Shown here in pieces: positions 23,168 through 32,131 of a DNA stretch of 64,000 nucleotides (the first letter of the stretch is position 1; every line of letters starts with the position of its first letter). Location of the stretch: NCBI GenBank assembly GCA_022509145.1, contig JAFLTX010000001.1, forward strand, positions 1 to 64,000. Direction: 5' to 3'. The position numbers and the translations under genes were made by a program. Source of the stretch: Muribaculaceae bacterium (lineage in GTDB: Bacteria > Bacteroidota > Bacteroidia > Bacteroidales > Muribaculaceae). The notes beneath the pieces are model-generated. The model saw only the letters and a program-made list of their open reading frames with translations, was not told where the DNA came from and ran no database searches.

Positions 23168-24625
23168 CTAAATCTCGGGCTTCAGATCGAGCCGGCAGAC
23201 GTTTTCCACATGCTGCGTATGCGGGAACATATCCACGGGTTGCACGTCTGTAACCCTGTAACGCTCCCCGAGGGCTTCCAGGTCGCGTGCCTGTGTGGCC
23301 GGATTGCAGCTGATGTAGACTATCACCGGGGGGAGAGCCTCGAGTATCACCTTCACCACGTCGGGGTGCATGCCGGCTCTCGGAGGGTCGATGATCATCA
23401 CTTCAGGAGCTCCGTTTTGGGCGATAAACTCTTTCGAGAGCACGTCTTTCATATCGCCGGCATAAAAGACGGTGTTGTCGATGCCGTTGATGGCCGAATT
23501 GACCCTGGCATCCGCTATGGCCTCCTCGACATATTCAATCCCGACCACCTTGGAGGCGTAACGGGCCACATAGTTCGCTATCGTGCCGGCACCGGTATAG
23601 AGGTCGTAGACCACGGGTTTCCGCTCCTTCCGGCTGTCGGCGAGGCCTGAAAACTTCAGCGCCACGCCGTAGAGTTTCTCCGCCTGGCGCGAGTTGGTCT
23701 GATAAAACGATTTCGGATTGATGCGGTAGGTGAGGGCGTCCATGCGCTCGGTGATGTATTCCTCCCCTTTGGTTATCACCACTTCCTGGTCGGCAAACGA
23801 GTCGTTTTTCTTAAGATTCACGATATAGCCGAGCGTGGTGATTTCGGGGAGCGCCGCTTCAATGTCGGCCATTATTCCGGGTATGGCGTCAGACTCTTCG
23901 CCGAAAATCACGATCAGCATCACCTGGCCTGTGGTGGTGATGCGAATCATGATGTTGCGCATCAGCCCGACGTTTTCCTTTATATTATAGAAGGAGAGGC
24001 CCTTCTCGACCGCATAGTTGTAGAGGAAATTGCGGATTCTGTTGCCGGTGTCTTCCTGCAGGAAACATTCGTCGATTTGGAGCACCTTGTCAAACGAGCC
24101 GCCGATGTGGAACCCCAGCGCGTCGGAAGAGTCGGTGAACTCTTCGCCGGAGCGCAATTCCTCTTCGGTGCGCCACTTTTTGCAAGAGAAGGTGTACTCC
24201 ATCTTGTTGCGATATTCCCAAGGCGAATCGCAGGCTACGATCGGCGAGACCGGAGGGAGCTCCACCTTCCCGATGCGGCGAAGGGTCTGCTCCACCTGCT
24301 GCTGCTTGCACCGAGCCTGGGCGGCATATTCCATCTGCTGCCACTTGCAGCCGCCGCAGATACCGAAATGGCGGCAACGCGGCGTCACCCTCAGCGGGGA
24401 CGGCTCTATAAGACGAACGATTTTCCCTTCGGCGTAGGAATGTTTTTTACGCGTAACCTGAATGTCGGCCACATCGCCCGGCACTGCGTAAGGCACGAAG
24501 AGCAATATCGGCGTTTCGTCGTCGGGGCGCAGTTTTACGCGGCTCACACACTTACCTTCGGCGGCAAAATCCTCTATTCTGACGTCGGTGAGCAGCGGCA
24601 GCGGTTTCCTTTTTCGTGAACTCAT
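23168..24625 (-). CDS. rlmD: 23S rRNA (uracil-5-)-methyltransferase, RlmD type
   Basis: A 485-residue enzyme with an N-terminal TRAM domain (about 10-70), an iron-sulfur site CRHFGICGGC (C84, C90, C93; a fourth cysteine probably near 183 in IDECF), and a C-terminal SAM methyltransferase domain. The latter has VYDLYTGAGTIANYVA for SAM, MIIDPPRAGMH, and VYISCNPATQARDL, whose Cys attacks uracil C6. The family makes 5-methyluridine in 23S rRNA (U1939 or U747 in E. coli); which position applies here is not readable. Its ATG overlaps the stop of the upstream TonB-dependent receptor gene by four bases, an odd pairing of functions. Confidence 0.93.
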   Translation of the reverse strand: MSSRKRKPLPLLTDVRIEDFAAEGKCVSRVKLRPDDETPILLFVPYAVPGDVADIQVTRKKHSYAEGKIVRLIEPSPLRVTPRCRHFGICGGCKWQQMEYAAQARCKQQQVEQTLRRIGKVELPPVSPIVACDSPWEYRNKMEYTFSCKKWRTEEELRSGEEFTDSSDALGFHIGGSFDKVLQIDECFLQEDTGNRIRNFLYNYAVEKGLSFYNIKENVGLMRNIMIRITTTGQVMLIVIFGEESDAIPGIMADIEAALPEITTLGYIVNLKKNDSFADQEVVITKGEEYITERMDALTYRINPKSFYQTNSRQAEKLYGVALKFSGLADSRKERKPVVYDLYTGAGTIANYVARYASKVVGIEYVEEAIADARVNSAINGIDNTVFYAGDMKDVLSKEFIAQNGAPEVMIIDPPRAGMHPDVVKVILEALPPVIVYISCNPATQARDLEALGERYRVTDVQPVDMFPHTQHVENVCRLDLKPEI

Positions 24626-26490
24626 CTCTTATTGAATGCGGTCTTAAACTCAAAGCCACCCAGCATATTGAAGCCGGGCATATCATATCCTCTATTTATT
24701 ACGTATTTCACGTCGGTTATATTGTTGAAACGCAGAAAAAGAGCCAGCCATCGGGTGATGGAATAGTCGATTCGGGCGTTTACCAAGGCATAATTCTGGA
24801 GCGGAATGCCGTCGGCTACGTAGAGACCGCCCACTCCTTTGAGCTCGGCACTGATCGAGAGCGATTTCATCGCCTGCCAGTTAAGGCCGAAATAATATTG
24901 GTTCACGGGAGCTCCGGTAAGGTTGTGGAGCGAGGTGTGCAGCCAAGAATAGGAGGCAGAGAGGGTCAGAGACTTGAGAGGCATGCTTTGGGCGCTTACC
25001 TCTATACCCTTGTTGATGAAGCGGCCGGTGTTTTGGTTTTTCATGTCGACCACCTGTATGATGTTGGAACCGCGGCTGTAATAGCCGGTGACGTCAAACT
25101 GAAAATAGCGTGAGAAACGTTTCCCCACGGATATCTCATAGTTCCACATCTCCTCGGGTTTGAGGTCAGGATTGGCCATGCGATAGAGATAAAGGTCTTT
25201 GAAAGAGGGATTTCTGTACCCCTTTGAGGCTGACAGCTTGATTGTGAGGAGATGGGCCGGATTGGCCACTACGCCGGCCTGGGGCACAACTTCAGTGCCG
25301 AACATATTGCTGTTGGCCATTCTCAGCCCGGCAGAGAAAATCAGCTGGTTGTCGAAGAGGGACTGAGCCGCGGTGACATAAGGGGAGTATTCCGTTATCC
25401 TCTTGCGCGAGATGGTGCTCATGGAGCCTTCGGTGTGGGCCGAGCCGCCTGAGTAGGGTATCTCGCCGGCGTAGGTGTTGAAGTCGAAGCCTACGGTCAG
25501 GTCGGTTTTGGATTTGAACGCGATGTTCTGGTAAGCCAGGATGCCGAAACGGTCGTCGAGGCTGTGAAAATATCGCGGGTCGTGGACGAAATGATTTCCC
25601 CAGCTGTAGTAGATGCGCAGGGCGCCGTCGGTGCGCCCGTAATTGTTGAAGACAGCAAGCGATGTTTCCCCTCGGGTAACGTCCTGACGGTAAACGGCGG
25701 TGCTCTCGGGGTCTGACAGGCGCGGATAGACCGGATCCTCACCTTTGAAGTTCATCAGGGTGAAATCGAGCGCGGCTTTCCAGCGTTTCGAGAGCTCATA
25801 CCCTACCTTTGCATAGCCGTCCCATTGATTGAACTTGAGGCCTTTGATTTGGCCGTCGGTTCGGTCGTAACTCACGTTGGCGAGGGCCGAGAATTTGCCA
25901 TAATTGGCCGTTGCGCTGGCCGATGTCAGCCAAGTGTTGTAGCTGCCGTATTGCGTCGACAGAGAGGCGTTGAAACCCCTTCGGTCGGCATTTTTTGTGA
26001 TTATATTGATCACGCCGCCCATGGCATTGGAGCCGTAAAGCACCGAGCCGGGGCCGCGGAGCACCTCCACTCTCTCCACATATTCCTTGGCATAGAAGTC
26101 GGCGATATGGTGGGAGTAGATACCGGCAAACTGCGGCTGGCCGTCCATCATCATCAACACGGCACCGCCGCCGTCGCCGCCCACGCCGCGGAGCTTGATC
26201 CCTCCCGAGCCGCCGTTGCTTACGCCGAATCCCATCGGGCCGCGCTCAGTAACGAAGAGGCTCGGCACCAATCCCGAGATGGAGTTGAGCAGCTGGTTGG
26301 AGCCGGCGTTTTCAAGTGTCTTTTCATTGACTGTGCTCACGGTGTAGGGTATGAGATTACGCCCTACAGCGGAGTTGGAACCTGTGACCACCACTTCGCT
26401 AAGCTCGTTGACAAGCGAGTCGGCCGAGGTCTGTGCGGAAAGGGAGAGGACGGTAATGAGACTGCAGAAGGTCGCTGTAACCTTTTTCAT
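24622..26490 (-). CDS. TonB-dependent outer-membrane receptor
   Basis: A 622-residue receptor. A signal peptide (about 1-20) is followed by ELSEVVVTGSNSAVGRN, which includes the TonB-box-like start, then the plug domain (about 40-150: LRGVGGDGGGAVLMMMDG, ERVEVLRGPGSVLYGSNAMG, VINIITK) and a 22-strand barrel ending in an aromatic-rich strand. The length is close to BtuB and siderophore or haem receptors rather than SusC proteins. There is no SusD gene next to it, so small ligands such as cobalamin, haem or iron chelates are more likely than glycans. A -7 box TAATTTTG on the minus strand (26528-26535) lies 37 bases upstream. It is translationally coupled to rlmD. Confidence 0.92.
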   Translation of the reverse strand: MKKVTATFCSLITVLSLSAQTSADSLVNELSEVVVTGSNSAVGRNLIPYTVSTVNEKTLENAGSNQLLNSISGLVPSLFVTERGPMGFGVSNGGSGGIKLRGVGGDGGGAVLMMMDGQPQFAGIYSHHIADFYAKEYVERVEVLRGPGSVLYGSNAMGGVINIITKNADRRGFNASLSTQYGSYNTWLTSASATANYGKFSALANVSYDRTDGQIKGLKFNQWDGYAKVGYELSKRWKAALDFTLMNFKGEDPVYPRLSDPESTAVYRQDVTRGETSLAVFNNYGRTDGALRIYYSWGNHFVHDPRYFHSLDDRFGILAYQNIAFKSKTDLTVGFDFNTYAGEIPYSGGSAHTEGSMSTISRKRITEYSPYVTAAQSLFDNQLIFSAGLRMANSNMFGTEVVPQAGVVANPAHLLTIKLSASKGYRNPSFKDLYLYRMANPDLKPEEMWNYEISVGKRFSRYFQFDVTGYYSRGSNIIQVVDMKNQNTGRFINKGIEVSAQSMPLKSLTLSASYSWLHTSLHNLTGAPVNQYYFGLNWQAMKSLSISAELKGVGGLYVADGIPLQNYALVNARIDYSITRWLALFLRFNNITDVKYVINRGYDMPGFNMLGGFEFKTAFNKR

Positions 26491-26527
26491 ATATCTGATT
26501 TTTGAAAAAGCTGAAATAAATATGGTG

Positions 26528-26535
26528 CAAAATTA
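26528..26535 (-). promoter_or_regulatory. -7 promoter box of the TonB-dependent receptor gene
   Basis: TAATTTTG on the minus strand, 37 bases before the ATG at 26490. No TTTG is seen at the -33 spacing. I find no clear Fur-like palindrome or cobalamin riboswitch in the short leader. Confidence 0.4.
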
Positions 26536-26653
26536 ATCAATTTTTATTGAATGCGGCTTACCCATAAGGAGTGCCCGATTACCTAAATTTAAGGGGAGCT
26601 ACGGTTCAAATCAAAAAAATGAGGGGAGAGGTGGAATTTTTGTGGATTATAGT

Positions 26654-26661
26654 TAATTTTG
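26654..26661 (+). promoter_or_regulatory. -7 promoter box of the M48 peptidase gene
   Basis: TAATTTTG lies 31 bases before the proposed TTG start. No well-spaced TTTG is visible upstream. Confidence 0.4.
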
Positions 26662-26692
26662 CAGAACAGAAGAAATTAAAGAGGAAAAAGTT

Positions 26693-27502
26693 TTGAAAAG
26701 ATACATTAGGAGAAGCATCCGCGTGACGATAGCGGCAATAGTGGCTGCCACGGGTTTGATGATGCCGGTTCAGAGCAGGGCGGCTGAGTTTGACTGGCTG
26801 CGGGCTGCCGTGGCCGGCTATCAGGCCTACCAGGCCTACAGCCTTACGGATGAGCAGGTAGTGGCTTACGTAAAGCAGGCCGTAACTTATATGGATCAGA
26901 AAAACAAGGTGCTCCCGGAGAGCAGCCCCTACACCCAGCGGCTCAGGCGTCTCACAGCCGATTTGAAAAAAGTAGACGGCGTACCGTTGAATTTCAAGGT
27001 CTATGAGGTGAAAGACGACGTCAACGCCTTCGCTTGTGCCGACGGGAGCGTGAGGGTCTACACTTCGCTGATGGACCTGATGACTGACGACGAACTGCTC
27101 GGGGTAATCGGCCACGAAATCGGCCACGTGGGGAAGCATCATTCACGCAAGGCCATCAAGAACGAGATGCTCACCAATGCTCTGCTGGAGACCGTAAGCT
27201 CGTCGAGCACCACCTTGGGACGTCTGGCCGATTCGCAGCTGGGAGCCTTGGGCCAGGTGCTCCTTACGGCCAATTATTCCAAAAGCCAGGAGAAGGAAGC
27301 CGACGACTACGGCTACGATTTCTTGAAGAGGTCTGGGAAGAATCCCGTAGGGATGGTGAAGGCACTTCAAAAGCTGCAGTCGCTCGAGAAGCAGTCGTCT
27401 AAGATGGCCAAATATATCTCCTCGATGTTCTCTTCCCACCCCGACACCTCCGAGCGCATTTCGCGCCTTAACAAGCGCCTGAAGAAAGACGGATATAAAT
27501 AA
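26693..27502 (+). CDS. M48-family zinc metallopeptidase, exported
   Basis: A 269-residue peptidase with the active site VIGHEIGHVGKHH (H141, E142, H145) and a downstream SQEKEADDYGYD segment supplying the third zinc ligand Glu. The N-terminal basic then hydrophobic stretch RYIRRSIRVTIAAIVAATG is a signal peptide. The family (like BepA/LoiP) trims or degrades misfolded envelope proteins and helps outer-membrane assembly. The start is a TTG at 26693: it is the only codon that includes the signal peptide, since the first in-frame ATG falls inside the hydrophobic part. It precedes the PASTA/RluD run but has its own -7 box and a 108-base gap. Confidence 0.9.
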   Translation: MKRYIRRSIRVTIAAIVAATGLMMPVQSRAAEFDWLRAAVAGYQAYQAYSLTDEQVVAYVKQAVTYMDQKNKVLPESSPYTQRLRRLTADLKKVDGVPLNFKVYEVKDDVNAFACADGSVRVYTSLMDLMTDDELLGVIGHEIGHVGKHHSRKAIKNEMLTNALLETVSSSSTTLGRLADSQLGALGQVLLTANYSKSQEKEADDYGYDFLKRSGKNPVGMVKALQKLQSLEKQSSKMAKYISSMFSSHPDTSERISRLNKRLKKDGYK

Positions 27503-27575
27503 AGATTTGCACGGAGTTGCGAAAATGGTTTTGACGAAAGTGGAAGGATAAGAGGGGAGATTAAAAAAATTTTTT

Positions 27576-27583
27576 TAATTTTG
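27576..27583 (+). promoter_or_regulatory. -7 promoter box of the PASTA-rluD run
   Basis: TAATTTTG lies 27 bases before the ATG at 27611 and overlaps the palindrome TTAAAAAAATTTTTTTAA (27561-27578). No -33 TTTG is present at the usual distance. Confidence 0.4.
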
Positions 27584-27610
27584 TAACTTGTTAAGACCCT
27601 CCGAAAGAGA

Positions 27611-28360
27611 ATGGCACTGCTGCAGAATTATCAACCGAAGAAATACGCCATATTAATCAACATATTGATTATCCTGGCGGTGGCTGTTATCGGCATCGCG
27701 ATAGCCTATTTCTCGGCGGCGCTCTTCACCAAGCATGGCCAGGAGACCGTGGTGCCGAGAGTGGAGAACATGAGCTACACCCAAGCCATCAAGTTGCTTC
27801 ATTCCAAGGGGTTCAACGTAGACATACGCGACTCTCTTTATCGCGACGACTATAAGCCGGGCTACGTGATCGAACAGTTCCCGAAGGCCAGATCCGTAGT
27901 GAAGCCCGGCAGGAAAATCTTCCTGTATATCAATGCTGTTCACCCGAAGGAAGTGGTGATCGACGACAGCGGCGACCGCACTGGACTGGCGCTGAAAGAC
28001 TGGTCGTTCCGCCAGGCAAAGGCGCGCCTTACGGAGCTCGGGTTTAAAAACCTGCGCAGGGTGACCGTGCTCGGAGCGGAAGACAGGGTGATAAAACTGC
28101 TTGCCAACGGGAAGCCGATTTATCAGATGGAGAAGGTTCCCGTCAACGCGCAGATACTCATCGAGGTCAGCGACGGACGCCTCTCGGCCATCCGCGACTC
28201 CCTGTATGAGGCAGAACGCGTGCAGGAATTCAATATGATGAACTTCGGAGACTATCCCGGCGGTGAATATTACGAAAGCGGCGTGGTGATTCCGGAAGAA
28301 GAGTCGAACGACGAGCCCGACTATTTTGAAGAGCCCGACTATTTCTTGCTCAATGAGTGA
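27611..28360 (+). CDS. PASTA-domain membrane protein
   Basis: A 249-residue protein with a short cytoplasmic N-terminus, one membrane helix (about 15-38) and an extracytoplasmic part with PASTA repeats. One is clear at about 48-110 (VVPRVENMSYTQAIKLLHSKG ... VIEQFPKARSVVKPGRKIFLYI), a second at about 130-200 (LKDWSFRQAKARLTELGF). The tail is acidic and tyrosine-rich (NDEPDYFEEPDYF). PASTA domains bind peptidoglycan fragments or muropeptides. There is no kinase or transpeptidase domain attached, so it may be a wall sensor or scaffold. Its stop overlaps the RluD start by eight bases. Confidence 0.88.
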   Translation: MALLQNYQPKKYAILINILIILAVAVIGIAIAYFSAALFTKHGQETVVPRVENMSYTQAIKLLHSKGFNVDIRDSLYRDDYKPGYVIEQFPKARSVVKPGRKIFLYINAVHPKEVVIDDSGDRTGLALKDWSFRQAKARLTELGFKNLRRVTVLGAEDRVIKLLANGKPIYQMEKVPVNAQILIEVSDGRLSAIRDSLYEAERVQEFNMMNFGDYPGGEYYESGVVIPEEESNDEPDYFEEPDYFLLNE

Positions 28361-29426
28361 CGCAGCTGAAGAATACCTTGAAAGAGACCTCGAAGAGGCG
28401 TCTAACGCCATCCCGACCTTCATCGACGAGAACGGGAGGGAACTCTACGAGCACTTTCGGTTTGTGGCCGAGAAAGGGCAGACACTCGTAAGGGTCGACA
28501 AGTTTTTGGTGGTGCGGATGGAGAAGACCTCCCGCAACCGCATTCAGCAGGCAGCCGAAGCCGGATGCATCTGGGTGAACGGCAAGCCCGTGAAGTCCAA
28601 CTATAAAGTGAAGCCCGACGATGAGGTGGTGATCGTGATGGACCGCCCGCGTTACGAGTGCGAAATCATAGCCCAGGACATCCCGCTCGACATAGTGTAT
28701 GAAGACGACGCGCTGCTGGTGGTCAACAAGCCGGCAGGGCTGGTGGTGCACCCCGGGCACGGCAACTACTCCGGAACTCTTGTCAACGCCCTGGCATGGC
28801 ACTTCCGCGACAATCCGGACTACGACGTATCCGACCCGAGGCTCGGCCTCGTGCACCGCATCGACAAGGATACCTCCGGGCTCCTCGTGGTGGCAAAGAC
28901 GCCGGAAGCGAAAACGGATCTCGGAAAGCAGTTTTACGACAAGACCACGCGCCGGGAATACGTGGCCCTCGTGTGGGGCGATTTCAAGGAAGATAAAGGA
29001 ACGATAGTAGGCAACATAGCCCGCAACCCCAAAGACAAGCTCCAGATGATGGTGTTTGACGATCCTGAAATCGGGAAGCCGGCCGTGACCCACTATGAAG
29101 TAATCAAGCGCTACGGATATGTAACGCTTGTGAAGTGCCGACTGGAGACGGGGAGGACCCACCAGATACGCGTGCACATGCTGAGCCAGGGACACCCTCT
29201 CTTCAACGACGCGCGCTATGGAGGCGACAAAGTGCTCCGCGGCCTCACCACCGGGAAATATAAGAAATATATCGACAATTGTTTCGAGGTTTGCCCCCGC
29301 CAGGCGCTGCATGCGCGTACCCTCGGGTTCCGGCATCCCGTCACAGGCCAGGAGATGGATTTCGAGGCCGAGATTCCGGCCGATATGAAAGCCCTGCTCG
29401 CTAAATGGGACGGCTATGCCGATTAG
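28353..29426 (+). CDS. rluD: RluD-type 23S rRNA pseudouridine synthase
   Basis: A 357-residue enzyme. An N-terminal S4 RNA-binding domain (about 45-100: VRVDKFLVVRM, GCIWVNGKPVKSNYKVKPDD) is followed by the RluA-family catalytic domain with LVHRIDKDTSGLLVVAKT, whose Asp is the catalytic residue, and later GRTHQIRVHM. RluD makes pseudouridines in helix 69 of 23S rRNA and supports ribosome assembly. I use the ATG at 28353; an upstream in-frame TTG (28326) would overlap the PASTA gene by 35 bases and add unrelated residues. In related genomes, as I recall, a D-Ala-D-Ala ligase gene often follows; here a 121-base gap leads to an acyltransferase gene instead. Confidence 0.93.
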   Translation: MSDAAEEYLERDLEEASNAIPTFIDENGRELYEHFRFVAEKGQTLVRVDKFLVVRMEKTSRNRIQQAAEAGCIWVNGKPVKSNYKVKPDDEVVIVMDRPRYECEIIAQDIPLDIVYEDDALLVVNKPAGLVVHPGHGNYSGTLVNALAWHFRDNPDYDVSDPRLGLVHRIDKDTSGLLVVAKTPEAKTDLGKQFYDKTTRREYVALVWGDFKEDKGTIVGNIARNPKDKLQMMVFDDPEIGKPAVTHYEVIKRYGYVTLVKCRLETGRTHQIRVHMLSQGHPLFNDARYGGDKVLRGLTTGKYKKYIDNCFEVCPRQALHARTLGFRHPVTGQEMDFEAEIPADMKALLAKWDGYAD

Positions 29427-29547
29427 GTCCATACCGACGCCAAAGCGATTCCCGAAAAGCGATGAAAGCATAAGAGTTGCCGGAACCGATAACAAAGAAG
29501 AAAGAGACGAGAAATAGAGCCCAAAGACTAAAAAAGTTGACAATATC

Positions 29548-30723
29548 ATGGCTGAACTGATTGATTTTAGCGACATAGCTCCATACGAGGATTCTCAGTT
29601 TCAGGAGAAGATAAAGGCACTTGTGAAGGAGCCGGGGTTTCTTCATGCCGTAGGTTACACCATGCCGGCTGAAGACGTTCCCGTTCTTCTCGATGAGTTG
29701 CTCAAAATCACCAATACCGACGATTTCCAGAGAGAGGTGATGATCCCCTTCCTCGAGGTGATAGCCAAGACCACTACCTCGGGCATCTCCCTGGGCGGTG
29801 TGAAATATCTCAACCCGAATCTCTGCTACACTTATATCACCAACCACCGCGACATAGTGCTCGATGCCTCGTTTCTCAACCTGGCGCTAAACCGTCGCGG
29901 CATCCCGACCACAGAGGTGGCGATCGGCAACAACTTGCTGGTGTTTGACTGGATAGAAGACCTCGTGAGGCTCAACAAGAGTTTCATCGTAAAGCGAAAC
30001 ACGGGTGTGCGCGAGGCTCTCACGGCAGCCAAGCAGCTCAGCGCCTATATCCACCATACTATCCTCGACAAGCGCGAATCCGTATGGATTGCCCAGCGCG
30101 AGGGACGCGCCAAAGACAGCAGCGACCACACTCAGGAATCCCTGGTAAAGATGCTCGCGCTCAGCGGCGACGGGGCCTCCTTTATCGACAATATCAAGGA
30201 GATAAACCTGATGCCGGTGTCGATCAGCTATGAGTTTGACCCCAACGATTACCTGAAGGCCCGCGAATTTCTGCTCAAGCGCCGCGACCCGAACCATAAG
30301 AAGAGCCAGCGCGACGACCTCTTCTCGATGGAGACCGGTCTGCTCCAATTCAAGGGTAGGGTGCACTTCCAGCTCACGCCGCGCATAAATGCCAGGATAG
30401 ACCAGATAGGCGAGACGCGCGACCGCAACACTGCGGCCCGTTGGATTTGCCGGATGATCGACCAGGCGATCCACCGCTCCTATGAAATTTTCGACATAAA
30501 CTATGTGGCCTTCGACCTTCTCCACAACACCAACCGTTTTGAAAAATATTATACTGAGGAGAAGAAGCTGGAGGTGCAGAACTATTTCAATACTCAGATC
30601 GATAAGGTAGACCTTCCCGATGTGTCGCTTGAGGAGCGCGATTTTATGATAAATCAGATGTACGTGATGTACGCCAATCCGCTTAAGAACAAACTGCGCA
30701 CTATCATAGGATCTGAAGATTGA
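29548..30723 (+). CDS. 1-acyl-glycerol-3-phosphate acyltransferase-like protein
   Basis: A 391-residue protein of the glycerolipid acyltransferase superfamily. The first acyltransferase block is read in ITNHRDIVLDASFLN and a later block in SVWIAQREGRAKDSSD, comparable to the FPEGTRS motif. The usual HxxxxD is stretched to HRDIVLD (five residues between His and the last Asp), which I believe is typical of this Bacteroidota subgroup. No signal peptide or clear membrane span is seen, so it acts at the inner face of the membrane. The acyl acceptor is not readable: lysophosphatidate, an amino-acid lipid or lipid A are possible. It lies between rluD and a membrane phosphoesterase on the same strand. 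Confidence 0.75.
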   Translation: MAELIDFSDIAPYEDSQFQEKIKALVKEPGFLHAVGYTMPAEDVPVLLDELLKITNTDDFQREVMIPFLEVIAKTTTSGISLGGVKYLNPNLCYTYITNHRDIVLDASFLNLALNRRGIPTTEVAIGNNLLVFDWIEDLVRLNKSFIVKRNTGVREALTAAKQLSAYIHHTILDKRESVWIAQREGRAKDSSDHTQESLVKMLALSGDGASFIDNIKEINLMPVSISYEFDPNDYLKAREFLLKRRDPNHKKSQRDDLFSMETGLLQFKGRVHFQLTPRINARIDQIGETRDRNTAARWICRMIDQAIHRSYEIFDINYVAFDLLHNTNRFEKYYTEEKKLEVQNYFNTQIDKVDLPDVSLEERDFMINQMYVMYANPLKNKLRTIIGSED

Positions 30724-30797
30724 TATCCAATTATTTAGGCGAAAGAGGAACAGACGATTGAAAGCGTCGCCGAGGCGCCAGTAAGAGAGGAGAGAAG

Positions 30798-32093
30798 ATG
30801 CGACTTCCGTTGTTGATGGTATTGCTCAGCTATCTTGTGCTTGTGGGCACAGACTTGCTGATACTGCACGATATCCGCAAATCGTGGTGGCCTGAGAGGG
30901 GTAACTCTGATAAGAAAGAAGCCAAGCGGAAGAAGGCGGGAAACTCCGATAGGAAAGAAGCCCGGGAGAGATTCCGCAACTGGGCGTTTTGGGGGTTTGC
31001 GACGGTAGCCGTTCTTGTGCTGGCGTTGCTCACAGTGGCTATCTGTTTGCCGAAACGAGACGTAACCTCCGACATCACTCCGCTGATGTGGATGCTCTAT
31101 ACGGTGATGACGTTTGTCATTCCGCAGCTGATTTATTGCATCATCTCGTTGATAGGGTATATCCCTAACTTATGGCGAGGGAGAAGGTGGCCGCTCGGCT
31201 TGTGGGTCGGTTTGCCCGTGGCCGCGATAGTCTTCATCCTTATGTGGTGGGGAGCGCTGGTGGGCCGAAAGAATATCCAGGAAGTGAATGTGGATTTCAG
31301 TTCCGAGGCGCTTCCGGAAAGCTTTGAAGGTTATAAGATAGTGCAATTCAGCGACATCCATCTCGGCACGTGGGGAAACGATACGGCGTTTGTATCGCGG
31401 TTTGTCGACCGGATCAATGCCCAAAAGCCGGATCTGATCCTCTTCACCGGCGATGCCGTAAACCGGGTGTCAGACGAATTCAAGCCGTTCATTCCGGTTC
31501 TTTCGCGACTCAAGGCGAAAGACGGCGTCTATACAGTTTTGGGAAATCACGACTATGGCGATTATATCACGTGGAGCTCCGAGGAGCGGAAGCGGGCCAA
31601 CCTCGATTCGCTGAAGTCTTATCAGCGCAAGACCGGATGGAAGATGCTTGACAACGCCCATACCTTCATCAAAAAACAGGCCGGCGACTCGATAGCGCTT
31701 ATCGGTGTGGGGAATTGGGGCGAACCGCCATTTTCGGTGTATGGCGATATGGCGGAGGCCTACCCTGAGGAGAATTGGAACGACGAGAATTTCAAGATAT
31801 TGATGTCGCACAATCCCGAACATTGGAATCGCGAGGTGAAGAAGAATACCAACGTTGACCTTACCCTTTCGGGACATACCCACGCGATGCAGATGGTTTT
31901 CAAGTTGCCGGGGTGGCGCTGGTCGCCGGCCGAGTGGCGCTACAAATATTGGGGCGGCCTTTATGATAAGGAGAAGGAAGCCGGGGCAAACGGAAGCCTG
32001 TATGTAAACATCGGGGCCGGCGAGGTCGGCATACCGATGCGCATCGGTGCAGACCCCGAGATCACCGTCTTCACCTTGCACAAGAAGAGATGA
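30798..32093 (+). CDS. Membrane-anchored calcineurin-like phosphoesterase
   Basis: A 431-residue protein. Four hydrophobic helices fill residues 1 to about 155, with a Lys/Arg-rich loop (KKEAKRKKAGNSDRKEAR) after the first. The phosphoesterase domain follows with the metal-binding blocks FSDIHLG, LFTGDAVN, LGNHDYG, and SGHTHAMQM. This resembles YkuE/LpxG-type membrane phosphoesterases, some of which cleave UDP-diacylglucosamine in lipid A synthesis, but the substrate cannot be decided here. Its stop overlaps an ATG in frame with the folK gene by four bases (32090-32093). Confidence 0.88.
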   Translation: MRLPLLMVLLSYLVLVGTDLLILHDIRKSWWPERGNSDKKEAKRKKAGNSDRKEARERFRNWAFWGFATVAVLVLALLTVAICLPKRDVTSDITPLMWMLYTVMTFVIPQLIYCIISLIGYIPNLWRGRRWPLGLWVGLPVAAIVFILMWWGALVGRKNIQEVNVDFSSEALPESFEGYKIVQFSDIHLGTWGNDTAFVSRFVDRINAQKPDLILFTGDAVNRVSDEFKPFIPVLSRLKAKDGVYTVLGNHDYGDYITWSSEERKRANLDSLKSYQRKTGWKMLDNAHTFIKKQAGDSIALIGVGNWGEPPFSVYGDMAEAYPEENWNDENFKILMSHNPEHWNREVKKNTNVDLTLSGHTHAMQMVFKLPGWRWSPAEWRYKYWGGLYDKEKEAGANGSLYVNIGAGEVGIPMRIGADPEITVFTLHKKR

Positions 32094-32131
32094 CTGCCGG
32101 TAAGCCAATCGCAGAACGAAAGCTTGATAAG

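Noticed and set aside
24622-26692. Cobalamin riboswitch or SusC/SusD locus at the TonB-dependent receptor
   Set aside because: The leader before the receptor gene is under 40 bases past its -7 box, too short for a riboswitch, and no SusD-like gene is adjacent.
28350-29576. Minus-strand open frame of 408 codons antisense to rluD
   Set aside because: It covers a conserved pseudouridine synthase and has no domain features.
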